NCBI GenBank assembly: GCA_002382735.1
Contig: DFZN01000030.1
Location: 1-55,593, forward strand
DNA from: a bacterium UBP11_UBA4055
Lineage (GTDB): Bacteria; UBA4055
DNA length: 55,593 bases
Direction of reading: 5' to 3'
The translations under genes were made by a program, and so were the position numbers. The notes under the pieces were generated by a model that saw only the letters and a list, made by a program, of their open reading frames with translations, searched no databases and was not told the origin of the DNA. Of this stretch, positions 25,801-33,815 are shown piece by piece (position 1 is the stretch's first letter; the number at the start of each line of letters is the position of its first letter).

Positions 25801-27076
25801 TTGCGGTCTCCAGATAATTGTTAATGATATTGTTCAATATACTGATCCTGAGGGCATCCTTGTGCTTCTTTAAGTAAGAAGAGTTGTTGTCTTCCATATA
25901 CCGGGCGATTTTACCCGCCTTTTCAAAATCAGACATGTTCACAGCGGCTCTCAGATTGAGCAGATACGATCCAGGATGCTTATTCTTTAAATTTGATAGT
26001 GCCCTCGCAGTTTCTCTAAAATATCCGTGGTCGAAATACAGAAACGCTTTTCTTTCGAGCTCATCATCACTCAGATCAAAATTCTCGCCGCTGAAATTCT
26101 CAGGCCGAAAAATTATCTCCTGCCTTAATCTGACAGAGAACAGCCATTCGTTCCTGAATTTTTCGGTTAAATACCCTTTATGAATCATCTCTGCGTATTT
26201 GAGTATCTCTACACCCTTATCGGATGATCCTGTAATGTACATACACTTTGCTTCATAAATAACTGAACTGTATTCGAACGCAAAATATTCATTTCCCACA
26301 TCATCATTAATTTTCCTGAATATCCTGTACGCTTCTTTGATTTTTCCGGTATGGTACAGGTCCCTCGCATAAAGATAAGTGAAATATTTCGAGCCCGGGT
26401 GATTTGAAACCAGATTCAGAGAATATTTTATCGACCTTCTGTGATCCTGAAGTATGTCAGCGTAATATTCGATGAGAAATAAATTCGCCTCGGTCTGAGT
26501 TATGCAATCTTTGAAAGCGATGTCATCGAGATAACGGAGCCCTCTTTGAATATCACCCTCATATCCGAGTACGGACCTTATCCAGAAACTGTCATGAAAA
26601 TACATACCGAGCGCAATATCTGTAAGCGCAGAACCGAATTCAGAATCGGTTTTCTTATAATCTTTACTCAGACCGGCAAACAGCTTCCTTGCTTTTTTTA
26701 CCGACGAGAACATCGAGTATGAAGGGTCCTCCGACTGAATATAAGCTATACTGCCGTAGAGGAAAGCCGTTATGAAATCATTCTCGTAGTCTGTCAGTCC
26801 TGATATCTTCCCGTCGTCGATATCGCCGATCAGAGTTTCGATTCTGTCTAAAAGCCCTTCTGTGTCCGTATCTTTTTTCAGTCTGTACCTGAAGAGTTCA
26901 TTATAAATGTCGAATATCCTGTTCCAGCCGGAGTCTTTTATTGCGATCATTGAGTCTGAATGACTTTGAGTGTATATTTCTGCTTTTCTGATCTCAAAAT
27001 ATTCAGAAAAGCCATCTGAAGAAAGCAGAGAAGTAAAAATGAACATTATTGCGGTAATTAAATTATTTCGCTTCAT
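25793..27076 (-). CDS. Secreted helical-repeat (TPR-like) protein
   Basis: 427 residues. A signal peptide (hydrophobic 5-17) is followed by helix-rich sequence with weak TPR-like pairs (YARDLYHTGKIKEAYRIFRKI, KAFLYFDHGYFRETARAL, NLRAAVNMSDFEKAGKIARYM). It is likely a periplasmic scaffold. It overlaps the upstream membrane-protein gene by 14 bp and the downstream coiled-coil gene by 8 bp. No specific family recognised. Confidence 0.7.
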   Translation of the reverse strand: MKRNNLITAIMFIFTSLLSSDGFSEYFEIRKAEIYTQSHSDSMIAIKDSGWNRIFDIYNELFRYRLKKDTDTEGLLDRIETLIGDIDDGKISGLTDYENDFITAFLYGSIAYIQSEDPSYSMFSSVKKARKLFAGLSKDYKKTDSEFGSALTDIALGMYFHDSFWIRSVLGYEGDIQRGLRYLDDIAFKDCITQTEANLFLIEYYADILQDHRRSIKYSLNLVSNHPGSKYFTYLYARDLYHTGKIKEAYRIFRKINDDVGNEYFAFEYSSVIYEAKCMYITGSSDKGVEILKYAEMIHKGYLTEKFRNEWLFSVRLRQEIIFRPENFSGENFDLSDDELERKAFLYFDHGYFRETARALSNLKNKHPGSYLLNLRAAVNMSDFEKAGKIARYMEDNNSSYLKKHKDALRISILNNIINNYLETANE

Positions 27077-27701
27077 TCTTTTCTGAGGCTTCTAGTTTTT
27101 CTTTTCTCCGCTTCGAGACGGAAGGATATAATTTTTCCATACAGGAGGGACATATGCTGTGGCTAAATTCAGCGTCAGTGTGATCTTTTACATAATCCTC
27201 TATCTGCTCCCAGTAACCCTTGTCGTTCCTGATATTCTTGCATGAAGCGCAAATAGGAAGCAGTCCGCTTAGTCTTTTTATATCGGACAGAGCTTTGGAA
27301 AGTTCAGAATTGAGTTTCTGCTCTTTGTCAAGCCTGATCCGGAAATTGGAGAAAAGAACACCGACTAGCAGGAAGGAAAGAAGCCTGATAAAGCTGTTCC
27401 AGTATCTGAAAAAATCTGAAGTGTAAATGTTTTCTCCGAGACTGTCTGCCGTCCACCATACTATCGTGCCGATAAAGGCGTAAGTAATAGATGTCTTACG
27501 ATCGATGAACCACCCTGCAAATAGTATCGGTATATAGTAGAATACAAAAAATCCGAACTGAGGACCCGTAAAATAGTCAAGCAGGCCGATCAGTATAAGA
27601 GCAGCGAACGATGCATTAATACTTTTAGACCGGCTCAGAGTCATCTTGAGGTAGGCTGTCTTAATATCCGAATAATTCTTCGGAAGTTTTTCCATTTTCA
27701 T
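27063..27701 (-). CDS. Four-span membrane protein with zinc-ribbon-like C-terminal tail
   Basis: 212 residues. About four membrane spans occur between residues ~25 and ~130, resembling a sensor input domain. After a helix, the tail has GLLPICASCKNIRND, GYWEQIEDYV, DAEFSHSICPSCMEKLYP. This CxxC...CPxC segment is a recurrent tail at the end of PAS, GGDEF or histidine-kinase sensor proteins, but here no signalling output domain is present. It is first of the four-gene minus operon ending with the L,D-transpeptidase. Confidence 0.75.
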   Translation of the reverse strand: MKMEKLPKNYSDIKTAYLKMTLSRSKSINASFAALILIGLLDYFTGPQFGFFVFYYIPILFAGWFIDRKTSITYAFIGTIVWWTADSLGENIYTSDFFRYWNSFIRLLSFLLVGVLFSNFRIRLDKEQKLNSELSKALSDIKRLSGLLPICASCKNIRNDKGYWEQIEDYVKDHTDAEFSHSICPSCMEKLYPSVSKRRKEKLEASEKNEAK

Positions 27702-27723
27702 TCAGCACAATTTTTTTTATGGT

Positions 27724-29112
27724 CTAGAAACTTACATCGACAAGTTCTATTGGATAATCTCCGTCAAAGCAGGCAAAACAGAAATTGTCGTCAGTATTGT
27801 TCACGCAGTCTGAAAGGTCTTTCTGATCAAGATATTTAAGCGATGTCACTCTCAGATATTCAGGCATATCGGCGAAATCCATTCTGTTCGCCATCAGCTC
27901 TTCTTTCGTGTTCGTATCAAGCCCGTAGAAGCACGGAAATCTTACCGGCGGCGACGCTATTCTAAGATGTATTTCGGTCACTCCGGCGTTCCAGAGCATT
28001 CCGGCGATCTTGCGCATTGTCGTGCCGCGCACGATCGAGTCGTCAACGAGAACGACGCGCTTTCCTTTCAGCGTTGAAACGACAGGATTGAACTTCTGCT
28101 TTACGCTCTCGTCCCGACCCCGCTGATCAGGTTTTATGAATGTCCTGCCAACATAATGGTTCCTAATCAGCGACATCTCAAACGGAAGATTCCGGGCCTG
28201 AGCGTATCCCAGCGCCTGAATGTTCGACGAGTCCGGAACGGCAACCACAACATCAGCTTCAAGGTCTTTATCGTAAGAAGCCAGCGCCAGCCCCATTTTC
28301 TTTCTCGCTTCATAAACACATATCCCGAACTGCCTGCTGTCCGGCATGGAAAAATATACAGGCTCAAATACGCAGTGCGCGTGGCCCTTTCTGCCGTTCC
28401 GCATATCTTCGCTGCCGAACTTGAATCTTTCAATTTCGTTATCGCCGAATACATGGATGATCTCTCCCGGAGTCACTTCCTCGATATTCTCACATCTTAG
28501 TATGTCGAGCCCCTTGGATTCCGAAGCGAACGCATATCCGGTCTCGGTTTTCCCGAACGAAAACGGTCTTACCCCGTAAGGATCGCGGAATGCCCACAGC
28601 TCGTGCCTGCCTATCAGTACAGTCGAGAAAGCGCCTTTGAACTTTTCCATCACCATTCTGATACATTCAACTACCGGAATTCCTTTTACTATATGGTGCC
28701 AAACGATGAATCTCAGCAGGAGCTCGCCGTCGTTGCCGCTGTTAAAATTGACTTTTTCTTCTTTGAGCTCATCGGTGAGAGTTTTATAGTTGGTGATGTC
28801 GCCGTTGCTCGCCAGCGCGAATATAGTGCCTTCGAGTGTTTCGATAACATGCGGCTGTGAATTGTTAACATCGCTTGTTCCTCTGGTCGGGTATCTCACA
28901 TGCCCTACGGCGATCCTGCCCGGATAATCTTTCAGTACCGTCTCGGTCAGATTATCCTTCACCAGCCCGAGTCCCCTTATCTGCTTGATCTGATTTCCGT
29001 TGCTTACAGCCAGCCCGCAACTTTCCTGGCCCCTGTTCTGTATCGCGAAAAGACCGAGCATGGCGTCAAAAGCCGCGTCGTCCGAATTGAATATCCCTAC
29101 TACTCCGCACAT
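27724..29112 (-). CDS. purF: Amidophosphoribosyltransferase
   Basis: 462 residues. First committed step of purine synthesis, transferring ammonia from glutamine to PRPP. The Ntn-type glutaminase begins MCGVVGIF, Cys2 being the nucleophile after Met removal, which fixes the start. The phosphoribosyltransferase domain has the PRPP loop VLVDDSIVRGTT near residue 345 and FMKP-like FIKPDQRGR. Cysteines near the C-terminus (DNFCFACFDG) are consistent with the Fe-S-type enzymes. Region GC is somewhat raised. Confidence 0.96.
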   Translation of the reverse strand: MCGVVGIFNSDDAAFDAMLGLFAIQNRGQESCGLAVSNGNQIKQIRGLGLVKDNLTETVLKDYPGRIAVGHVRYPTRGTSDVNNSQPHVIETLEGTIFALASNGDITNYKTLTDELKEEKVNFNSGNDGELLLRFIVWHHIVKGIPVVECIRMVMEKFKGAFSTVLIGRHELWAFRDPYGVRPFSFGKTETGYAFASESKGLDILRCENIEEVTPGEIIHVFGDNEIERFKFGSEDMRNGRKGHAHCVFEPVYFSMPDSRQFGICVYEARKKMGLALASYDKDLEADVVVAVPDSSNIQALGYAQARNLPFEMSLIRNHYVGRTFIKPDQRGRDESVKQKFNPVVSTLKGKRVVLVDDSIVRGTTMRKIAGMLWNAGVTEIHLRIASPPVRFPCFYGLDTNTKEELMANRMDFADMPEYLRVTSLKYLDQKDLSDCVNNTDDNFCFACFDGDYPIELVDVSF

Positions 29113-29193
29113 TTTTCATCCCTGTTGTAAAGATCGTTTTTTTCAGACGGAAAGTTAAATTTTTATTACCTTAAAGTCAAACTGCGAATTTAC

Positions 29194-29697
29194 TTATTTT
29201 TCGATGATATTTCCGGCTTTTTTGAGTATTTCCTTAGCCCATTCAACCGCTCTGACCGAATCTTTATCTTTATCGTGCCTTACCGGATCTTTGAAATCAA
29301 TGCTGCCGAGTAGTTCATTTCCTTCTACCGCTCCTTCGAACTTCTCAAGGAAATTCCTGGGACCTCCGCCGTGACAATAGAATAGCGCGACTTTTTTACC
29401 GACCGGTTTATGATCCCTGAAGTATGTCCTCAGAGCAGGAGAGTAAGTCCAAGCCCATACAGGCGTACCGAAAAAGATAATTTCGTAGTTTTCAGGTTTC
29501 AATCCGAACGGCAGCAGATCAGGTTCCGCTTTAAGGATAGCCTGTTTTCCGCCGACGAATATCTTCATAAAATTATTCCTCGTGATCTCGTTCACAGGCT
29601 TAAGTTCAAGAATATCCGCACCGACCGTCTCAGCGATCGTTTCAGCCATCAACCTCGTGCCGCCGTCGAGCGAATAGAACACAACAAGTCTTTTCAT
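29194..29697 (-). CDS. Flavodoxin-like protein
   Basis: 167 residues from the ATG with GGAGAGGG upstream. The FMN phosphate loop is FYSLDGGTRLMAE (S-x-x-G-x-T/S-x type) near the N-terminus. FGTPVWAWTYSPAL and FYCHGGG are the other flavin-contact loops. This is the NAD(P)H-dependent flavodoxin/WrbA-like short group. Probably an electron carrier in the cytoplasm; the partner is unknown. Confidence 0.85.
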   Translation of the reverse strand: MKRLVVFYSLDGGTRLMAETIAETVGADILELKPVNEITRNNFMKIFVGGKQAILKAEPDLLPFGLKPENYEIIFFGTPVWAWTYSPALRTYFRDHKPVGKKVALFYCHGGGPRNFLEKFEGAVEGNELLGSIDFKDPVRHDKDKDSVRAVEWAKEILKKAGNIIEK

Positions 29698-29804
29698 TAC
29701 CCTCTCCAAAATTTCTTGATGATAATATAATAAACATCCGGGAAAATATCATGCAATTAATTGTTGCTTGATTTCGTCCTTAAAATCATTTAGATTCTCT
29801 CTTT

Positions 29805-30950
29805 ATGAAATTATCATTCAGGAGAATAACTTCTTCGGGAGGTTTTATACCGGAGATAGACGGATTGAGATTCATAGCTATCTTGAGCGTGATCCTTTTT
29901 CATCTGAGCGAGTTTCTGAAAGTAAAAGACCTGACTTTTTACGCCGACAGTACCGATTATTCAGTTCTGAAATACATTATCTCACACGGACACCTCGGAG
30001 TTCCTCTCTTCTTCGTCATAAGCGGGTTCATTCTCGGAATGCCTTTCGCAAAGTACCACTTTGGGCAGACAGGCCCGGTCAGCCTCAAGAAATATTTCCT
30101 GAGACGACTTACCCGACTTGAACCGCCGTACATCGTTGCCATGACCATCCTTCTTTTCGGAGCCGTTTTCGTGGCTGAGATACTTACATTCGAAAAGGGA
30201 ATGATCAGCTATCTTACTTCTCTTATTTATTCTCACAACATCATCTTTCCCGATGTGCTTCCCGAACTCAACGGGGCCGCCTGGAGCTTGGAGATTGAGG
30301 TGCAGTTCTATATTCTTGCTCCTCTTATGGCTTACATATTCTCCGTAAGATCCCCTCTAAAAAGACGCGCCGTGCTTATCCTGACCGCGATATTTTTTCT
30401 CGCCTTCAAAAATTTCAGCCTAAACCCTCTCCGCTTCCTGAGCATTATAGACTATATCCACTACTTTATCACCGGATTTCTTCTTGCCGACCTCTATACT
30501 TCAGGTTCAAAGATACTTCCCCGCACAAGGTTCGATTTCATTTTCACTTTTATCTTATTTACAACGATTTGGCTTTTTGACGAAGGCGACATTGATTCGA
30601 ATCTATACTCTTTTCTGTGGGAGACTGTCCAAACGGCGAGCATCTTCCTTTTCTACTATTATGTCCTTTTCAATAAGAACTTCAGTTTACTCTCCAACAG
30701 CTTCATAACAGCAATAGGAGGAATGTGCTATTCGATCTACCTACTCCACGCGTCAATATTCAGCCTCTTCGGCAACGCCGTGTGCGGCATCACATTTTCA
30801 AAATACTCATACATCAATGTCCCGATCTATTCCGCCATCCTCGTCACAATGGTCCTCGTTATCTCCTCGATCTTCTACCTCCTCATCGAAAGACCCTGCA
30901 TGGACAAGGACTGGTATAAAAAAATATTTAGACTGAACAGGCACACATAA
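29805..30950 (+). CDS. Membrane acyltransferase family 3 (OafA/YrhL-like)
   Basis: 381 residues with ~10 membrane spans. The family pattern is clear: IDGLRFIAILSVILFHL near the N-terminus, then HGHLGVPLFFVISGFILG and RRLTRLEPPYIV. Members O-acylate surface polysaccharides or lipids. Only the membrane domain is present; no SGNH domain follows. The gene is isolated, with no cognate polysaccharide cluster in view. Confidence 0.9.
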   Translation: MKLSFRRITSSGGFIPEIDGLRFIAILSVILFHLSEFLKVKDLTFYADSTDYSVLKYIISHGHLGVPLFFVISGFILGMPFAKYHFGQTGPVSLKKYFLRRLTRLEPPYIVAMTILLFGAVFVAEILTFEKGMISYLTSLIYSHNIIFPDVLPELNGAAWSLEIEVQFYILAPLMAYIFSVRSPLKRRAVLILTAIFFLAFKNFSLNPLRFLSIIDYIHYFITGFLLADLYTSGSKILPRTRFDFIFTFILFTTIWLFDEGDIDSNLYSFLWETVQTASIFLFYYYVLFNKNFSLLSNSFITAIGGMCYSIYLLHASIFSLFGNAVCGITFSKYSYINVPIYSAILVTMVLVISSIFYLLIERPCMDKDWYKKIFRLNRHT

Positions 30951-31012
30951 AATCAAAATTCCGTAAAAACGCAATTATATTTGAATAAAGTTTTAAGGTT
31001 TTTATTACTTTT

Positions 31013-31129
31013 TTAGAGAAACGGATTTTCTCCTTTGAAGCTTTCTTTGGATTCTCTCAGATCTTTCAAATCTTCATAATTTTTTATCATTTCTTCTAAT
31101 ACACTAAGGCATCCGGCACCATTTGGTAT
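31013..31129 (-). pseudogene. Possible C-terminal relic of a second antitoxin gene
   Basis: Directly after the toxin stop, the minus strand reads as an open fragment, CLSVLEEMIKNYEDLKDLR... ending NPFL before a stop at 31015. The charged helix ED(Y/L)xDLR resembles C-termini of small antitoxins. It has no good start. It may be a relic of another toxin-antitoxin gene, but the homology is a weak impression. Confidence 0.3.
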
Positions 31130-31130
31130 A

Positions 31131-31397
31131 CTACGGGAAAAACTTGTAAATCTCTTTTCTGTGTAAAACTCTTTCTAAAACAACAGTTTCATTCTCAAAT
31201 CTGATTCCAACCCTGTAAGAACCATATCTTACTTTATAAAACGATGAATATCCGGTCATCTTTTCAATATTTCCCATAGAATAAAGAGAATCAGCTTTAG
31301 GAATTTCCTCGAAAGCAAATCTTTCTATATTTTTTCTGATCTCCGCTGGAATTTTTGATAATTCCTTAAGAAATTTCTTTCTATAAAACACCTTCAT
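31131..31397 (-). CDS. RelE/ParE-family toxin
   Basis: 88 residues: MKVFYRKKFLKELSKIP, then GYSSFYKVRYGSYRVGIRF and ERVLHRKEIYKFFP. This is the small alpha/beta RelE/ParE fold with the conserved R-x-G-x-Y-R segment and C-terminal HRKxIYK. Whether it is a ribosome-dependent RNase or a gyrase poison cannot be told. Its ATG overlaps the antitoxin stop by 4 bp. Confidence 0.87.
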   Translation of the reverse strand: MKVFYRKKFLKELSKIPAEIRKNIERFAFEEIPKADSLYSMGNIEKMTGYSSFYKVRYGSYRVGIRFENETVVLERVLHRKEIYKFFP

Positions 31398-31597
31398 TCA
31401 GGTTTGATGAGTTTATTATAGTATGCTTTAGCTTCGCCAACTTGCAACAACTCATCCTCTTCATTCTCTTCAATTAAATGAGCCAACCCGTAATTCTCTA
31501 ATATTTCTTCTAATTTCTCAAAAATTTTAACCGGTATCTGTACAGCTACCTTTTTGTTATGCTCATCTATAATATACTGCTTGTTAATAATTTCCAT
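31394..31597 (-). CDS. Antitoxin of the RelE/ParE pair
   Basis: 67 residues from the ATG with GAGGA 7 nt upstream; a GTG two codons earlier overlaps that site. N-terminal ~20 residues are beta-prone and probably DNA-binding. An acidic helical tail (EKLEEILENYGLAHLIEENEED) would wrap the toxin. It precedes the toxin with a 4-bp overlap, the standard order. An inverted-repeat operator lies 39 bp upstream. Family (Phd/DUF2281-like) is not certain. Confidence 0.82.
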   Translation of the reverse strand: MEIINKQYIIDEHNKKVAVQIPVKIFEKLEEILENYGLAHLIEENEEDELLQVGEAKAYYNKLIKPE

Positions 31598-31635
31598 CTT
31601 CACTTCCTCATTTTATTGTAAGTGGTAGACCAATA

Positions 31636-31663
31636 TATACAAATATACAAATATAATTGTATA
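31636..31663. promoter_or_regulatory. Operator of the toxin-antitoxin operon
   Basis: TATACAA (31636-31642), TATACAA (31644-31650) and TTGTATA (31657-31663): two direct copies 8 bp apart, the second forming a perfect 7-bp inverted repeat with the third across 6 bp. The site lies 39-66 bp upstream of the antitoxin start in AT-rich promoter-like DNA, as expected for autoregulation by the antitoxin or complex. Confidence 0.6.
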
Positions 31664-31712
31664 ATATCACCTGAATCCGTGATTAATTTTCTTATTAGCT
31701 ACCATCACTATT

Positions 31713-31826
31713 TCAAGTACATAATCTAAACATTTGACAATATAAGCCAAGATTATTTTCCGCGCAATATTTTTTTTCTTTCAGCCTCCGGTTATATCTT
31801 TTCAATAATTTTTTTCTGTTCTTCAT
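31713..31826 (-). other. Small basic ORF of 37 codons, doubtful
   Basis: MKNRKKLLKRYNRRLKEKK... preceded by AAGGA 8 nt before the ATG. The reading frame is short and lysine/arginine rich at the start, with no recognisable family. It lies in the degraded stretch between the toxin-antitoxin operon and the IS1380-like relic and could be chance. Nothing else was seen in 31604-31899. Confidence 0.25.
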
Positions 31827-31899
31827 CTCATAATCCTTTTCTTCATACTCTTATATCAGTTAAAATTCATAAGTCATAAAATAGAAGTATTTCAGCTAT

Positions 31900-32341
31900 T
31901 CATTCGAGCTGCAGTTTGCCAAAAATGAAGAAGAAGGCCTCTTTGAATTTATTGATTTCAGGGATTTTTATTGTCGGGAGTTTGCGCTTAAACAAAAATT
32001 TACCGGAACATTCGTGTACCAGACATCTATTTCATGCAAGGGGAAGAGAAGAGGCTGTTTATCTTTATCAATAGTTCTTTCAGTCAACCTTACGATCTGC
32101 CTGACTTCGACTGATTTCAACTCACCCGTCAGTTTACCTGTCAATGTGGCTTTATTTTCAGATGTGCCTGGACAATTTGAATGCTCTTTACCTTCCCTGA
32201 ACTCGAATATTTTGTCTGATGGCCTACTACTCGAAGCATGCAATTTCTGAACTCGGCACTGTTCAAAATCTGGCCTACCAGAACAATCCCGGTGTTGCTG
32301 GTGATTATCTCTTTTGTCGTTTCAATCCTAAAATTACTCAT
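31900..32341 (-). pseudogene. IS1380-like transposase relic, frameshifted and deleted
   Basis: Three broken pieces read in order. First, MSNFRIETTKEIITSNTGIVLVG... (32341 downward) matches the N-terminus style of IS1380-type DDE transposases (ITS-x-G-ALVG). Then a second frame has KIFEFREGKEHSN and IVRLTERTIDKD...PLHEIDVWYTN, resembling the interior beta region. Then KFKEAFFFIFGKLQLE near a stop at 31902. The catalytic core is missing. Family is by resemblance only; degradation is evident from two frameshifts and the large deletion. No terminal inverted repeats were identified. Confidence 0.5.
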
Positions 32342-32606
32342 AACCGCCCTCTATATTTTATTATACATATTCTTCATATAATGAAATATACGAAAGTTAT
32401 AAGCATTATGCAAGGTGTTTCTTCACGGATTTAGGATAAATTAAACATGAAAAAGCTCATAAGCAAGAAAAATATATATTGAACAGGTTTTTAAACTAAT
32501 TTTCCAGTTTGATACAAAGTTTTTTTAAACTAATTATTGACATTACCGTCTCTGCAAAATATATTCCATCGTTTAACTGAGGTTTTAATTAAAGTTCGGG
32601 GCGACA
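32342..32606. other. AT-rich intergenic region
   Basis: 265 bp with no convincing gene, promoter or repeat. It links the transposase relic with the radical SAM pair. A GGGG just before the GTG at 32607 may serve as its ribosome-binding site. Confidence 0.5.
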
Positions 32607-33815
32607 GTGAAAAGTAAAAAAAGAAAATTCTTTCTGTGTTATTTTGAATCGACGCGGGAGTGCAATCAGGACTGTAAATACTGCATGACGAAGATGGAAG
32701 TGCCGCCAAAAGAGAAGGAGCTGACGACTGATGAAGTAAAACGGTTCGTGATTGATGAAGTAAAAAAAATCTGCGATACAGGTCTGATAGCTTTTTCGGG
32801 AGGCGAATTCCTCTTAAGAAAAGACGCTCTCGATCTTTTGGAATATAATAGAAGGTCAGGGCTTTACGCATTCATCAATACTAACGGCGAGACACTTACT
32901 CCTGAACTGTTGAAAAATATCAAGAGAGCCACGAAAGGAAAAGTGATCTTCGGGTTCTCGTTAGACTCGATAGATGAAAACGCTCACGGTGAGACAAGGT
33001 CGAGCAAGCCCGAGGACATTCTTAAGCTTGCAAGGATGTGCGACCGCGAAAAGATCGGATATTTCTTCCTTATCACTATAACAAAGCTGAACATGAACTC
33101 TCTCGACAAGACTCTCAGGTTTCTGACAAAGCATAATATTCCGGCTCTCAGATCGCCGTTCGTGCCGAGAGGTGCCGGCGAATCAATAAAAGAGATCGCG
33201 TTCGACAGTAATGATATGGAAAAAATTATCAATCCCGCGCTCCGTGCAAATCCTCTGAATTATGTCAGCTTCACACCATTCTTCGCTTCGCCGGAATATA
33301 TGGAAAAAACATGGAAGCTTCTCGAAGTCCCGATCTCAACTTTCGGCTGTCAGGCCGCGAGGGGTTTTATCGGTATAAATCCCGAGGGAGATGTTGCGCC
33401 GTGCGTGCACCTGCTCGATGCCGGACTTGACTGCGGAAATGTCAGAAAAAAACACTTATCGGAGATACTTGAGACCGACCCGCTGATGAAAAGTTTAAAG
33501 GACGGCAGCGAGGTTAAAGGGAAATGCGGAAAATGCCGCTACAAACATTCGTGCCGGGGCTGCAGAGCACTCGCGTTCTACTCGTCCGGCGATCCTCTGG
33601 GAGAAGACCCGACCTGTTTCTTTGACCCGGAAGACGGGAAAGCGCGGTCGCCGTATGAAAACGAATGCAGCGACAATGTCGCGGAATTCATTCGTTTTCT
33701 CGCTTTGAACAAGCCCTGGAATAAAATTTTCAGCCCCGCTACATTCCGCGCAAAATTAAAAACGCTCGCATGGGTACTCAAGACATACAGAAAAAGCAAA
33801 AGGATCACAAAATGA
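32607..33815 (+). CDS. Radical SAM/SPASM domain protein
   Basis: 402 residues, GTG start. The radical SAM triad is CNQDCKYC near residue 19, with the SAM-binding segment FSGGEF near 63. The C-terminal ~90 residues hold a SPASM-like cysteine array: FGCQA, APCVHL, then CGKCRYKHSCRGCRA, and a final DPTC. SPASM enzymes commonly modify peptides or assemble cofactors, and the heme-related and mycofactocin-type branches have this look. It overlaps the next radical SAM gene by 4 bp. No precursor peptide was found nearby, so the substrate is unknown. Confidence 0.85.
   Translation: MKSKKRKFFLCYFESTRECNQDCKYCMTKMEVPPKEKELTTDEVKRFVIDEVKKICDTGLIAFSGGEFLLRKDALDLLEYNRRSGLYAFINTNGETLTPELLKNIKRATKGKVIFGFSLDSIDENAHGETRSSKPEDILKLARMCDREKIGYFFLITITKLNMNSLDKTLRFLTKHNIPALRSPFVPRGAGESIKEIAFDSNDMEKIINPALRANPLNYVSFTPFFASPEYMEKTWKLLEVPISTFGCQAARGFIGINPEGDVAPCVHLLDAGLDCGNVRKKHLSEILETDPLMKSLKDGSEVKGKCGKCRYKHSCRGCRALAFYSSGDPLGEDPTCFFDPEDGKARSPYENECSDNVAEFIRFLALNKPWNKIFSPATFRAKLKTLAWVLKTYRKSKRITK

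Noticed and set aside
32342..32606. A RiPP precursor peptide gene before the radical SAM pair
   Set aside because: No short ORF with ribosome-binding site and suitable leader/core composition was found on either side.
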